Shown here: in pieces, positions 1-15,421 of the stretch
Position numbering within the stretch: position 1 is the first letter of the stretch
Layout: each line of letters opens with the position of its first letter
Assembly (NCBI GenBank): GCA_033782935.1
Contig: JAWQEG010000488.1
Location: 558,001-622,000, forward strand
Source of the DNA: Petrolisthes cinctipes
Taxonomy: Eukaryota > Arthropoda > Malacostraca > Decapoda > Porcellanidae
DNA length: 64,000 nt
Reading direction: 5' to 3'
Notes under the pieces: model-generated
What the model was told of the DNA's origin: nothing
What the model saw: the letters and a program-made list of their open reading frames with translations, nothing else
The model's database searches: none
Program-made: the position numbers and the translations under genes

Positions 1-3000
1 GCAAGCACATATCGACTTTTTGGCACTTAAAACATCGATTTTGAGCATGTTTTGGGCCTGTATTTTGAAAATACTCTAACACGGAGTAGGCATGTACAGA
101 TCGCTTTTGGGACCCAAAAATATCGAATTTTCGGTTGTTTAGGGCCAGAATTTGAGGTATAAACGGGTACAGAAGATGCATGCACATATCGTCTTTTGGG
201 CACCTAAAAGATCGATTTTCAGTATGTTTTTGGCCTGTATTTTGAAAATACTCTAACACGGAGTAGGCATGTACAGATCGCTTCTGGGACCCCTAAATAT
301 CGAATTTTCCGGTGTTTTGGGACTGAATTTGGGATATCGACTTTTTGGCACCTAAAAGATCGATTTTTAGCATGTTTTTAGCCTATATTTTAAAAATATT
401 CTAGCACTGAGTAGGCATGTACAGATTGCTTCTGGGACCCCAAAATATTGAATTTTCGGGTGTTTTGAGCCTGAATTTGAGATGTAAACGGGTACAGAAG
501 ATGCATGCACATATTGACTTTGGGCATCTAAAATATCGATTTTCAGCATGTTTTGGGCATGTATTTTGAAAATACTCTAACACGGAGTAGGCATGTACAG
601 ATCGCTTCTTTGACCCCAAAATATCGAATTTTCGGGTGTTTTGAGCCTGAATTTGAGATATAAACGGGTACTGAAGATGCATGCACATATCGACTTTTGG
701 GCACCTAAAACATCGATTTTGAGCATGTTTGGGGCCTGCATTTTGAAAATACTCTAACACGGAGTAGGCATGTACAGATCGCTTCTGGGACCCCAAAATA
801 TCGAATTTTCGGGTGTTTTGAGCCTGAATTTGAGATATAAACGGGTACTAAAGGTGCATGCACATATCGACTTTGTGGCAGCAGAAACATCGATTTTGAG
901 AATGTTTTGGGACTATATTTTGAAAATACTCTAACACGGAGTAGGCATGTACAGATCGCTTCTGGGACCCCTAAAAATCGAATTTTCGGGTGTTTAGGGC
1001 CAGAATTTGAGATATAAACGGGCACAGAAGATGCATGCATATATCGACTTTTGGGCACCTAAAAGATCAATTTTCAGTATGTTTTTGGCCTGTATTTTAA
1101 AAATACTCTAACACGGAGTAGGTATGTACAGATCGCTTCTGGGACCCCAAAATATCGAATTTTCGGGTATTTTTGGCCTTAATTTGAGATATCGCCTTTA
1201 TGCACCTAAAATATCGATTTTTAGCATGTTTTGAGCCTATATTTTGAAAATATTCTAGCACTAAGTAGGCATGTACAGATCGCTTCAGGGACCCCTAAAT
1301 ATCGAATTTTCGGGTGTTTTGAGCCTGAATTTGTGATATAAACGAGTACAGAAGATGCATGCACATATCGACTTTTGGGCACCTAAAATATCGATTTTGA
1401 GCATGTTTTGAGCCTATATTTTGAAAAAATTCTAGCACTGAGTAGGCATGTACAGATCGCTTCTGGGACCCCTAAATATCGAATGTTCGGGAGTTTTGGG
1501 CCTTAATTTGAGATATCGACTTTTTGGCACCTAAAATATCGATTTTTAGCATGTTTTTAGCCTATATTTTGAAAATATTCTAGCACTGAGTAGGCATGTA
1601 CAGATTGCTTCTGGGACCCCAAAATATCGAATTTTCGGGTGTTTTGAGCCTGAATTTGAGATATAAACGGGTACAGAAGATACATGCACAAATTGACTTT
1701 GGGCATCTAAAATATCGATTTTCAACATGTTTTTAGCCTATATTTTGAAAATATTCTAGCACTGAGTAGGCATGTACAGATCGCTTCTGGGACCCCAAAA
1801 TATCGAATTTTCGGGTGTTTTGAGCCTGAATGTGAGATATAAACGAGTACTGAAGGTGCATGCACATATCGACTTTTTGGCACTTAAAACATCGATTTTG
1901 AGCATGTTTTGTGCCTGTATTTTGAAAATACTCTAACACGGAGTAGGCATGTACAGATCGCTTCTGGGACCCCTAAATATCGAATTTTCGGGTGTTTAGG
2001 GCCAGAATTTGAGATATAAACGGGCACAGAAGATGCATGCACATATCGACTTTTGGGCACCAAAAAGATTGATTTTCAGTATGATTTTGGCCTGTATTTT
2101 AAAAATACTCTAACACGGAGTAGGCATGTACAGATCGCTTCTGGGGCCCCTAAATATCGAATTTTCGGGTGTTTTGGGCCTTAATTTGAGATATCGCCTT
2201 TACGCACCTAAAATATCGATTTATAGTATGTTTTGAGCCTATATTTTGAAAATATTCTAGCACTAAGTAGGCATGTACAGATTGCTTCTGGGACCCCAAA
2301 ATATCGAATTTTCGGGTGTTTTGAGCCTGAATTTGAGATATAAACGGGTACAGAAGATGCATGCACATATCGACTTTTGGGCACCTAAAATATCGATTTT
2401 GAGCATGTTTTTAGCCTATATTTTGATAATATTCTAGCACTGAGTAGGCATGTACAGATTGCTTCTGGGACCCCAAAATATTGAATTTTCGTGTGTTTTG
2501 AGCCTGAATTTGAGATATAAACGGGTACAGAAGGTACATGCACATATTGACTTTGGGCATCTAAAATATCGATTTTCAGCATGTTTTTTCCCTGTATTTT
2601 GAAAATACTCTAACACGGAGTAGACATGTACAGATCGCTTCTGGGACCCTTAAATATCAAATTTTCGGGTATTTTGGGCCTTAATTTGCGATATCGCCTT
2701 TACGCACCTAAAATATCGATTTTTAGCATGTTTTTAGCCTATATTTTGAAAATATTCTAGCACTGAGTAGGCATGTACAGATCGCTTCTGGGACCCTAAA
2801 ATATCGAATTTTCGGGTGTTTTGAGCCTGAATTTGAGATATAAACGAGTACTGAAGGTGCATGCACATATCGACTTTTTGGCACCTAAAACATCGATTTT
2901 GAGCATGTTTTGAGCCTATATTTTGAAAAAATTCTAGCACTGAGTAGGCAAGTACAGATCGCTTCTGGGACCCCTAAATATCGAATTTTCGGGTGTTTTG

Positions 3001-6000
3001 GGCCTTAATTTGAGATATCGACTTTTTGGCACCTAAAATATCGATTTTTAGCATGTTTTTAGCCTATATTTTGAAAATATTCTAGCACTGAGTAAGCATG
3101 TACAGATTGCTTCTGGGACCCCAAAATATTGAATTTTCGGGTGTTTTGAGCCTGAATTTAAGATATAAACGGGTACAGAAGATGCATGCACATATTGACT
3201 TTGGGCATCTAAAATATCGATTTTCAGCATGTTTTGGGCATGTATTTTAAAAATACTCTAACACGGAGTAGGCATGTACAGATCGCTTCTGGGACCCCAA
3301 AATATCGAATTTTCGGGTGTTTTGAGCCTGAATTTGAGATATAAACGAGTACTGAAGGTGCATGCACATATCGACTTTTTGGCACCTAAAACATCGATTT
3401 TGAGCATGTTTTGGGCCTCTATTTTGAAAATACTCTAACACGGAGTAGGCATGTACAGAGCGCTTCTGGGACCCCTAAATATCGAATTTTCGGGTGTTTA
3501 GGGCCAGAATTTGAGATATAAACGGGCACAGAAGATGCATGCATATATCGACTTTTAAGGCACCTAAAAGATCAATTTTCAGTATGTTTTTGGCCTGTAT
3601 TTTAAAAATACTCTAACACGGAGTAGGCATGTACAGATCGCTTCTGGGACCCCTAAATATCGAATTTTCGGGTGTTTTTGGCCTTAATTTGAGATATCGC
3701 CTTTATGCACCTAAAATATCGATTTTTAGCATGTTTTGAGCCTATATTTTGAAAATATTCTAGCACTAAGTAGGCATGTACAGATCGCTTCTGGGACCCA
3801 AAAATATCGAATTTTCGGGTGTTTTGAGCCTGAATTTGAGATATAAACGAGTACAGAAGATGCATGCACATTTTGGGCACCTAAAATATCGATTTTGAGC
3901 ATGTTTTGAGCCTATATTTTGAAAAAATTCTAGCACTGAGTAGGCATGTACAGATCGCTTCTGGGACCCCTAAATATCGAATTTTCGGGTGTTTTGGGCC
4001 TTAATTTGAGATACCGACTTTTTGGCACCTAAAATATCGATTTTTAGCATGTTTTTAGCCTATATTTTGAAAATATTTTAGCACTGAGTAGGCATGTACA
4101 GATCGCTTCTGGGAACCCAAAATATCGAATTTTCGGTTTTTTGAGCCTGAATTTGAGATATAAACGGGTACTGAAGGTGCATGCACATATCGACTTTTTA
4201 GCACCTAAAACATCGATTTTTAGCATGTTTTTAGCCTATATTTAGAAAATATTCTAGCACTGAGTAGGCATGTACAGATCGCTTCTGGGACCACAAAATA
4301 TCGAATTTTCGGGTGTTTAGGGCCAGAATTTGAGATATAAACGAGTACAGAAGATGCATGCACATATCGACTTTTGGGCACCTAAAATATCGATTTTGAG
4401 CATGTTTTGAGCCTATATTTTGAAAACATTCTAGCACTGAGTAGGCATGTTCAGATCGCTTCTGGGACCCTAAAATATCGAATTTTCTGGTGTTTTGGGA
4501 CTGAATTTGAGATATCGACTTTTGAGTACCTAAAACATCGATTTTGAGCATGTTTTGGGCCTGTATTTTGAAAATACTTTAACACGGAGTAGGCATGTAC
4601 AGATCGCTTCTGGGACCCCTAAATATCGAATTTTCAGGTGTTTTGAACCTGAATTTGAGATATCGCCTTTACGCACCTAAAATATCGATTTTTAGCATGT
4701 TTTGAGCCTATATTTTGAAAATATTCTAGGACTGAGTAGGCATGTACAGATCGCTTCTGGGACCCCTAAATATCGAATTTTCGGGTGTTTTGAGCTTGAA
4801 TTTGAGATATAAACGAGTACAGAAGATGCATGCACATATCGACTTTTGGGCACCTAAAATATCGATTTTGAGCATGTTTTGAGCCTATATTTTGAAAACA
4901 TTCTAGCACTGAGTAGGCATGTACAGATCGCTTCTGGGACCCCAAAATATTGAATTTTCGGGTGTTTAGGGCCAGAATTTGAGATATAAACGGGTACAGA
5001 AGATGCATGCACATATCGACTTTTGGGCACATAAAAGATCGATTTTCAGTATGTTTTTGACCTGTATTTTGAAAATACTCTAACACGGAATAGGCATGTA
5101 GAGATCGCTTCTGGGACCCCTAAATATCGAATTTTCGGGTGTTTAGGGACTGAATTTGAGATATCGACTTTTTAGCACCTAAAATATCGATTTTCAGCAT
5201 GTTTTGGGCATGCATTTTGAAAATACTCTAACACGGAGTAGGCATGTACAGATCGCTTCTGGGACCCCAAAATATCGAATTTTCGGGTGTTTTGAGCCTG
5301 AATTTGAGATATAAACTGGTACTGAAGATGCATGCACATATCGACTTTTCGGCACCTAAAACATTGATTTTGAGCATGTTTTGGGCCTGTATTTTGAAAA
5401 TACTCTAACACGGAGTAGGCATGTACAGATCGCTTCTGGGACCCCAAAATATCGAATTTTCGGGTGTTTTGGGCCTGAATTTGAGATATCGCCTTTACGC
5501 ACCTAAAATATCGATTTTTAGCATTTTTTGAGCCTATATTTTGAAAATATTCTAGCAATGAGTAGGCATCTACAGATCGCATCTGGGACCCCAAAATATC
5601 GAATTTTCGGGTGTTTTGAGCCTGAATTTTAGACATAAACGGGTACTGAAGATGCATGCACATATCGACTTTTGTGCACCTAAAACATCGATTTAGAGCA
5701 TGTTTTGGGCCTGTATTTTGAAAATACTCTAACACGGAGTAGGCATGTACACATCGCTTCTGGGACCCCAAAATATCGAATTTTCGGGTGTTTTGGGCCT
5801 GAATTTGAGATACCGCCTTTACGCACCTAAAATATCGATTTTTAGCATGTTTTGAGCCTATATTTTGAAAATATTCTAGCACTGAGTAGGCATGTACAGA
5901 TCGCTTCTGGGACCCCTAAATATCGAATTTTCGGGTGTTTTGGGCCTTAATTTGAGATATCGACATTTTGGCACCTAAAATATCGATTTTTAGCATGTTT

Positions 6001-8300
6001 TTAGCCTATATTTGGAAATATTCTAGCACTGAGTAGGCATGTACAGATTGCTTCTGGGACCCCAAAATATAGAATTTTCGGGTGTTTTGAGCCTGAATGT
6101 GAGATATAAACGGGTACTGATGGTGCATGCACATATCGACTTTTTGGCACCTAAAACATCGATTTTGAGCATGTTTTATGCCTGTATTTTGAAAATACTC
6201 TAACACGGAGTAGGCATGTACAGATCGCTTTTGGGACCCCTAAATATCGAATTTTCATATGTTTTGGGACTGAATTTGAGATATCGAATTTTTGGCACCT
6301 AAAATATCGATTTTTAGCATGTTTTTAGCCTATATTTTGAAAATATTCTAGCACTTAGTAGGCATGTACAGATCTCTTCTGGGACCCCAAAATATTGAAT
6401 TTTCGGGTGTTTAAGGCCAGAATTTGAGATATAAACGGGTACAGAAGATGCATGCACATATCAACTTTTGTGCACCTAAAATATCGATTTTGAGCATGTT
6501 TTGAGCCTATATTTTGAAAACATTCTAGCACTGAGTAGGCATGTACAGATCGCTTCTGGGACCCCAAAATATTGAATTTTGGGGTGTTTAGTGCCAGAAT
6601 TTGAGATATAAAAGGGTACAGAAGATGCATGCACATATCGACTTTTGGGCACCTAAAAGATCGATTTTCAGTATGTTTTTGGCCTGTATTTTGAAAATAC
6701 TCTAACACGGAGTAGGCATGTACAGATTGCTTCTGGGACCCCAAAATATCGAATTTTCGGGTGTTTTGGGACTGAATTTGAGATATCGACTTTTTGGCAC
6801 CTAAAATTTCGATTTTTAGCATGTTTTTAGCCTATATTTTAAAAATATTCGAGCACTGAGTAGGCATGTACAGATTGCTTCTGGGACCCCAAAATATTGA
6901 ATTTTCGGGTGTTTTGAGCCTGAATTTGAGATATTAACGGGTACAGAAGATACATGCACATATTGACTTTGGGCATCTAAAATATAGATTTTCAGCATGT
7001 TTTGGGCATGTATTTTGAAAATACTTTAGCACTGAGTAGGCATGTACAGATCGCTTCTGGGACCCCAAAATATCGAATTTTCGGGTGTTTTGAGCCTGAA
7101 TTTGAGATATAAACGAGTACAGAAGATGCATGCACATATCGACTTTTGGGCACCTAAAATATAGATTTTGAGCATGTTTTGAGCCTATATTTTGAAAACA
7201 TTCTAGCACTGAGTAGGCATGTACATATCGCTTCTGGGACCCAAAAATATCGAATTTTAGGGTGTTTATGGCCAGAATTTGAGATATAAACGGGTACAGA
7301 AGATACATGCACATATTGACTTTGGGCATCTAAAATATCGATTTTCAGCATGTTTTGGGCCTTTATTTTAAAAATACTCTAACACGGAGTAGGCATGTAC
7401 AGATCGCTTCTGGGACCCCAAAATATCGAATTTTCGGGTGTTTTGAGCCTGAATTTGAGATATAAACGGGTACTGAAGGTGCATGCACATAACGACTTTT
7501 TGGCATATAAAACATCGATTTTGAGCATGTTTTGGGCCTGTATTTTGAAAATACTCTAACACTGAGTAGGCATGTACAGATCGCTTCTGGGCCCCCTAAA
7601 TATAGAATTTTCGTGTGTTTTGGGCCTTAATTTGAGATATCGACTTTTTGGCACCTAAAATATCGATTTTTATCATGTTTTTAGCCTATATTTATTCAAA
7701 ATATTCTAGCAGTGAGTAGGCACGTACAGATTGCTTCTGGGACCCCAAAATATTGAATTTTCGGGTGTTTAGGGCCAGAATTTGAGATATAAACAAGTAC
7801 AGAAGATGCATGCACATATCGACTTTTGGGCACCTAAAATATCGATTTTGAGCATGTTTTAAGCCTATATTTTGAAAACATTCTAGCACTGAGTAGGCAT
7901 GTACAGATCGCTTCTGGGACCCAAAAATTTCGAATTTTCGGGTGTTTAGGACCAGAATTTGAGATATAAACGGGTACAGAAGATGCATGCACATATCGAC
8001 TTTTGGGCACCTATAAGATCGATTTTCAGTATGTTTTTGGCCTGTATTTTGAAAATACTCTAACACGGAGTAGGCATGTACAGATCGCTTCTGGGACCCC
8101 TAAATATCGAATTTTCGTTTTTTTTGAGCCTGAATTTGAGATATAAACGGGTACAGAAGATGCATGCACATATCGTCTTTTGGGCACCTAAAACATCGAT
8201 TTTGAGCATGTTTTGGGCCTGTATTTGGTAAATACTCGAACACGGAGTGGGCATGTACAGATCGCTTCTGGGACCCCATAATATCGAATTTTCGGGTGTT
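1..8300 (+). repeat. Irregular sub-array, mixed order of L and S monomers
   Basis: Short-form junctions (GATATC after AATTTG) lie at 333, 1188, 1512, 2190, 2690 and 3014, with spacings of 855, 324, 678, 500 and 324 bp. These correspond to runs of 4, 1, 3, 2 and 1 long monomers before each short one. Near 4,511 and 4,658 two short junctions are only 147 bp apart. No kilobase-scale period was recognised, unlike the rest of the window. This looks like an older or less recently homogenised part. No gene or inserted element was found in it. Confidence 0.75.
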
Positions 8301-11271
8301 TTGAGCCTGAATTTGAGATATCGCCTTTACGCACCTAAAATATCGATTTTTAGCATGTTTTTAGCCTATATTTTGAAAATATTCTATCACTGAGTAGGCA
8401 TGTACAGATCGCTTCTGGGACCCAAAAATATCGAATTTTCGGGTGTTTTGAGCCTGAATTTGAGATATGAACAAGAACAGAAGATGCATGCACATATCGA
8501 CTTTTGGGCACCTAAAATATCGATTTTCAGCATGTTTTGAGCCTATATTTTGAAAACATTCTAGCACTGAGTAGGCATGTACAGATCGCTTCTGGGACCC
8601 CAAAATATCGAATTTTCGGGTGTTTAGGGCCAGAATTTGAGATATAAATGGGTACTGAAGATGCATGCACATATCGACTTTTGGGCACCTAAAACATCGA
8701 TTTTGAGAATGTTTTGGGCCTGTATTTTGAAAATACTCTAACACGGAGTACGCATGTACAGATCGCTTCTGGGCCCCCTAAATATAGAATTTTCGTGTGT
8801 TTTGGGCCTTAATTTGAAATATCGCCTTTATGCACCTAAAATATCGATTTTTAGCATGTTTTGAGCCTATATTTTGAAAATATTCTAGCACTGAGTAGGC
8901 ATGTACAGATTGCTTCTGGGACCCCAAAATATTGAATTTTCGGGTGTTTTGAGCCTGAATTTGCGATATAAACGGGTACAGAAGATACATGCACATATTG
9001 ACTTTTGGGCACTTAAAATATCGATTTTGAGCATGTTTTGAGCCTATATTTTGAAAACATTCTAGCACTGAGTAGGCATGTACAGATCTCTTCTGGGACC
9101 CAAAAATTTCGAATTTTCGGGTGTTTAGGGCCAGAATTTGAGATATAAACGGGTACAGAAGATGCATGCACATATCGACTTTTGGGCACCTAAAAGATCG
9201 ATTTTCAGTATGTTTTTGGCCTGTATTTTGAAAATACTCTAACACGGAGTAGGCATGTACAGATCCCTTCTGGGACCCCTAAATATCGAATTTTCGGGTG
9301 TTTTGGGACTGAATTTGAGATATCGCCTTTACGCACTTAAAATATCGATTTTTAGCATGTTTTTAGTCTATAATTATTCAAAATATTCTAGCACTGAGTA
9401 GGCATGTACAGATTGCTTCTGGGACCCTAAAATATTGAATTTTCGGGTGTTTTGAGCCTGAATTTGAGATATAAACGGGTACAGAAGATACATGCACATA
9501 TTGACTCTTGGAATCTAAAATATCGATTTTCAGCATGTTTTGGGCCTGTATTTTGAAAATACTCTAACACGGAATAGGCATGTACAGATCGCCTCTGGGA
9601 CCCCAAAATATCAAATTTTCGGGTGTTTCGAGCCTGAATTTGAGATATAAACGGGTACTGAAGATGCATGCACATATCGACTTTTGGGCACCTAAAACAT
9701 CGATTTTGAGCATGTTTTGGGCCTGTATTTTGAAAATACTCTAACACGGAGTACGCATGTACAGATCGCTTCTGGGACCCCTAAATATCGAATTTTCGGG
9801 TGTTTTGGGACTGAATTTGAGATATCGCCTTTACGCACCTAAAATATCGATTTTTAGCATGTTTTGAGCCTATATTTTGAAAATATTCTAGCACTGAGTA
9901 GGCATGTACAGATTGCTTCTGGGACCCCAAAATATTGAATTTTCGGGTGTTTTGAGCCTGAATTTGAGATATAAACGGGTACAGAAGATACATGCACATA
10001 TTGACTTTTGGGCACTTAAAATATCGATTTTGAGCATGTTTTGAGCCTATATTTTGAAAACATTCTAGCACTGAGTAGGCATGTACAGATCGCTTCTGGG
10101 ACCCCAAAATATCGAATTTTCGGGTGTTTAGGGCCAGAATTTGAGATATAAACGGGTACAGAAGATGCATGCACATATCGACTTTTGGGCACCTAAAAGA
10201 TCGATTTTCAGTATGTTTTTGGCCTGTATTTTGAAAATACTCTAACACGGAGTAGGCATGTACAGATCCCTTCTGGGACCCCTAAATATCGAATTTTCGG
10301 GTGTTTTGGGACTGAATTTGATATATCGCCTTTACGCACTTAAAATATCGATTTTTTAGCATGTTTTGAGCCTATATTTTGAAAATATTGTAGCACTGAG
10401 TAGGCATGTACAGATTGCTTCTGGGACCCTAAAATATTGAATTTTCGGGTGTTTTGAGCCTGAATTTGAGATATAAACGGGTACAGAAGAAACATGCACA
10501 TATTGACTTTGGGAATCTAAAATATCGATTTTCAGCATGTTTTGGGCCTGTATTTTGAAAATACTCTAACACGGAGTAGGCATGTACAGATAGCTTCCGG
10601 GACCCCAAAATATCGAATTTTCGGGTGTTTTGAGCCTGAATTTGAGATATAAACGGGTACTGAATATGCATGCACATATCGACTTTTGGGCACCTAAAAC
10701 ATCGATTTTGAGCATGTTTTGGGCCTGTATTTTGAAAATACTCTGACACGGAGTACGCATGTACAGATCGCTTCTAGGACCCCTAAATATCGAATTTTAG
10801 GGTGTTTTGGGACTGAATTTGAGATATCGCCTTTACGCACCTAAAATATCGATTTTTAGTATGTTTTGAGCCTATATTTTGAAAATATTCTAGCACTGAG
10901 TAGGCATGTACAGATTGCTTCTGGGACCCCAAAATATTGAATTTTCGGGTGTTTTGAGCCTGAATTTGAGATATAAACGGGTACAGAAGATACATGCACA
11001 TATTGACTTTTGGGCACTTAAAATATCGATTTTGAGCATGTTTTGAGCCTATATTTTGAAAACATTCTAGCACTGAGTAGGAATGTACAGATCGCTTCTG
11101 GGACCCCAAAATATCGAATTTTCGGGTGTTTAGGGCCAGAATTTGAGATATAAACGGGTACAGAAGATGCATGCACATATCGACTTTTGGGCACCTAAAA
11201 GATCGATTTTCAGTATGTTTTTGGCCTGTATTTTGAAAATACTCTAACACGGAGTAGGCATGTACAGATCC
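8300..11271 (+). repeat. Hexamer HOR array (~1,001 bp period)
   Basis: Equivalent points recur at about 9,427, 10,429 and 11,430 and at 9,781, 10,783 and 11,784, a step of 1,001-1,002 bp. This equals four long plus two short monomers. The two trimers within each hexamer differ by fixed variants: one carries GAAAACATTC in half A and a TTTAGGGCCAG half B, the other carries GAAAATATTC and TTTTGAGCCTG. A variant with TATTCAAAATATTC in place of the usual TTTTGAAAATATTC is seen near 7,690 and 9,375. Confidence 0.8.
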
Positions 11272-14200
11272 CTTCTGGGACCCCTAAATATCGAATTTTC
11301 GGGTGTTTTGGGACTGAATTTGAGATATCGCCTTTACGCACTTAAAATATCGATTTTTAGCATGTTTTGAGCCTATATTTTGAAAATATTGTAGCACTGA
11401 GTAGGCATGTACAGATTGCTTCTGGGACCCTAAAATATTGAATTTTCGGGGGTTTTGAGCCTGAATTTGAGATATAAACGGGTACAGAAGAAACATGCAC
11501 ATATTGACTTTGGGAATCTAAAATATCGATTTTCAGCATGTTTTGGGCCTGTATTTTGAAAATACTCTAACACGGAGTAGGCATGTACAGATAGCTTCCG
11601 GGACCCCAAAATATCGAATTTTCGGGTGTTTTGAGCCTGAATTTGAGATATAAACGGGTACTGAATATGCATGCACATATCGACTTTTGGGCACCTAAAA
11701 CATCGATTTTGAGCATGTTTTGGGCCTGTATTTTGAAAATACTCTAACACGGAGTACGCATGTACAGATCGCTTCTAGGACCCCTAAATATCGAATTTTA
11801 GGGTGTTTTGGGACTGAATTTGAGATATCGCCTTTACGCACCTAAAATATCGATTTTTAGCATGTTTTGAGCCTATATTTTGAAAATATTCTAGCACTGA
11901 GTAGGCATGTACAGATTGCTTCTGGGACCCCAAAATATTGAATTTTCGGGTGTTTTGAGCCTGAATTTGAGATATAAACGGGTACAGAAGATACATGCAC
12001 ATATTGACTTTTGGGCACTTAAAATATCGATTTTGAGCATGTTTTGAGCCTATATTTTGAAAACATTCTAGCACTGAGTAGGCATGTACAGATCGCTTCT
12101 GGGACCCCAAAATATCGAATTTTCGGGTGTTTAGGGCCAGAATTTGAGATATAAACGGGTACAGAAGATGCATGCACATATCGACTTTTGGGCACCTAAA
12201 AGATCGATTTTCAGTATGTTTTTGGCCTGTATTTTGAAAATACTCTAACACGGAGTAGGCATGTACAGATCCCTTTTGGGACCCCTAAATATCGAATTTT
12301 CGGGTGTTTTGGGACTGAATTTGAGATATCGCCTTTACGCACTTAAAATATCGATTTTTAGCATGTTTTGAGCCTATATTTTGAAAATATTGAAGCACTG
12401 AGTAGGCATGTACAGATTGCTTCTGGGACCCTAAAATATTGAATTTTCGGGTGTTTTGAGCCTGAATTTGAGATATAAACGGGTACAGAAGAAACATGCA
12501 CATATTGACTTTGGGAATCTAAAATATCGATTTTCAGCATGTTTTGGGCCTGTATTTTGAAAATACTCTAACACGGAGTAGGCATGTACAGATAGCTTCC
12601 GGGACCCCAAAATATCGAATTTTCGGGTGTTTTGAGCCTGAATTTGAGATATAAACGGGTACTGAATATGCATGCACATATCGACTTTTGGGCACCTAAA
12701 ACATCGATTTTGAGCATGTTTTGGGCCTGTATTTTGAAAATACTCTAACACGGAGTACGCATGTACAGATCGCTTCTAGGACCCCTAAATATCGAATTTT
12801 AGGGTGTTTTGGGACTGAATTTGAGATATCGCCTTTACGCACCTAAAATATCGATTTTTAGCATGTTTTGAGCCTATATTTTGAAAATATTCTAGCACTG
12901 AGTAGGCATGTACAGATTGCTTCTGGGACCCCAAAATATTGAATTTTCGGGTGTTTAGGGCCAGAATTTGAGATATAAACGGGTACAGAAGATGCATGCA
13001 CATATCGACTTTTGGGCACCTAAAAGATCGATTTTCAGTATGTTTTTGGCCTGTATTTTGAAAATACTCTAACACGGAGTAGGCATGTACAGATCCCTTC
13101 TGGGACCCCTAAATATCGAATTTTCGGGTGTTTTGGGACTGAATTTGAGATATCGCCTTTACGCACTTAAAATATCGATTTTTAGCATGTTTTGAGCCTA
13201 TATTTTGAAAATATTGTAGCACTGAGTAGGCATGTACAGATTGCTTCTGGGACCCTAAAATATTGAATTTTCGGGTGTTTTGAGCCTGAATTTGAGATAT
13301 AAACGGGTACAGAAGAAACATGCACATATTGACTTTGGGAATCTAAAATATCGATTTTCAGCATGTTTTGGGCCTGTATTTTGAAAATACTCTAACACGG
13401 AGTAGGCATGTACAGATAGCTTCCGGGACCCCAAAATATCGAATTTTCGGGTGTTTTGAGCCTGAATTTGAGATATAAACGGGTACTGAATATGCATGCA
13501 CATATCGACTTTTGGGCACCTAAAACATCGATTTTGAGCATGTTTTGGGCCTGTATTTTGAAAATACTCTAACACGGAGTACGCATGTACAGATCGCTTC
13601 TAGGACCCCTATATATCGAATTTTAGGGTGTTTTGGGACTGAATTTGAGGATATGCCTTTACGCACCTAAAATATCGATTTTTAGCATGTTTTGAGCCTA
13701 TATTTTGAAAATATTCTAGCACTGAGTAGGCATGTACAGATTGCTTCTGGGACCCCAAAATATTGAATTTTCGGGTGTTTTGAGCCTGAATTTGAGAAAT
13801 AAACGGGTACAGAAGATACATGCACATATTGACTTTTGGGCAATTAAAATATCGATTTTCATCATGTTTTGAGCCTATATTTTGAAAACATTCTATCACT
13901 GAGTAGGCATGTACAGATCGCTTCTGGGACCCAAAAATATCGAATTTTCGGGTGTTTAGGGCCAGAATTTGAGATATGAACGGGTACAGAAGATGCATGC
14001 ACATATCGACTTTTGGGCACCTAAAAGATCGATTTTCAGTATTTTTTTGGCCTGTATTTTGAAAATACTCTAACACGGAGTAGGCATGTACAGATCCCTT
14101 CTGGGACCCCTAAATATCGAATTTTCGTGTGTTTTGGGACTGAATTTGAGATATCGCCTTTACGCACTTAAAATATCGATTTTTAGCATGTTTTGAGCCT

Positions 14201-15421
14201 ATATTTTGAAAATATTCTAGCACTGAGTAGGCATGTACAGATTGCTTCTGGGACCCTAAAATAATGAATTTTCGGGTGTTTTGAGCCTGAATTTGAGATA
14301 TAAACGGGTACAGAAGAAACATGCACATATTGACTTTGGGAATCTAAAATATCGTTTTTCAGCCTGTTTTGGGCCTGTATTTTGATAATACTCTAACACG
14401 GAGTAGGCATGTACAGATCGCTTCTGGGACCCCAAAATATCGAATTTTCGGGTGTTTTGAGCCTGAATTTGAGATATAAACGGGTACTGAAGATGCATGC
14501 ACATATCGACTTTTGGGCACCTAAAACATCGATTTTGAGCATGTTTTGGGCCTGTATTTTGAAAATACTCTAACACGGAGTACGCATGTACAGATCGCTT
14601 CTGGGACCCCTAAATATCGAATTTTCGGGTGTTTTGGGACTGAATTTGAGATATCGCCTTTACTCACCTAAAATATCGATTTTTAGCATGTTTTGAGCCT
14701 ATATTTTGAAAATATTCTAGCACTGAGTAGGCATGTACAGATTGCTTCTGGGACCCCTAAATATTGAATTTTCGGGTGTTTTGAGCCTGAATTTGAGATA
14801 TAAACGGGTACAGAAGATACATGCACATATTGACTTTGGGCATCTAAAATATCGATTTTCAGCATGTTTTTGGCCTGTATTTTGAACATACTCTAACACG
14901 GAGTAGGCATGTACAGATCGCTTCTGGGACCCCAAAATATCGAATTTTCGGGTTTTTTGAGCCTGAATTTGAGATATAAACGGGTACTGAAGATGCATGC
15001 ACATATCGACTTTTGGGCACCTAAAATATCGATTTTGAGCATGTTTTGGGCCTGTATTTTGAAAATACTCTAACACGGAGTACGCATGTACAGATCGCTT
15101 CTGGGACCCCTAAATATCGAATTTTCGGGTGTTTTGGGACTGAATTTGAGATATCGCCTTTACGCACCTAAAATATCGATTATTACCATGTTTTGAGCCT
15201 ATATTTTGAAAATATTCTAGCACTGAGTAGGCATGTACAGATCGCTTCTGGGACCCCAAAATATCTAATTTTCGTGTGTTTTGAGCCTGAATTCGAGATA
15301 TAAACGGGTACTGAAGATGCATGCACATATCGACTTTTAGGCACCTAAAACATCGATTTTGAGCATGTTTTGGGCCTGTATTTTGAAAATACTCTAACAC
15401 AGAGTAGGCATGTACAGATCG
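11272..15421 (+). repeat. Segment duplication 1, left copy (4,150 bp)
   Basis: Every landmark in this segment recurs exactly 4,150 bp downstream, including private variants: the GGGGGTT run near 11,448, ATAATGAATT near 14,262, and GTTTTTTGAGCC near 14,952. I saw only about half a dozen differences between copies, for example at 12,276, 12,393, 13,835, 14,656, 15,186 and 15,266. The left edge is set by a mismatch at 11,271 (C versus G at 15,421). Confidence 0.9.
12785..13075 (+). repeat. Shortened HOR unit with chimeric half B (one 177 bp monomer lost)
   Basis: Neighbouring hexamers repeat every 1,001 bp, but here the step is 824 bp, that is 1,001 minus 177. Near 12,935-12,965 half B starts as the ATATTGAATTTTCGG type and continues as the TTTAGGGCCAG type. 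In complete hexamers those belong to two successive monomers. This is the expected product of an in-register unequal exchange that removed exactly one long monomer. Confidence 0.82.
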
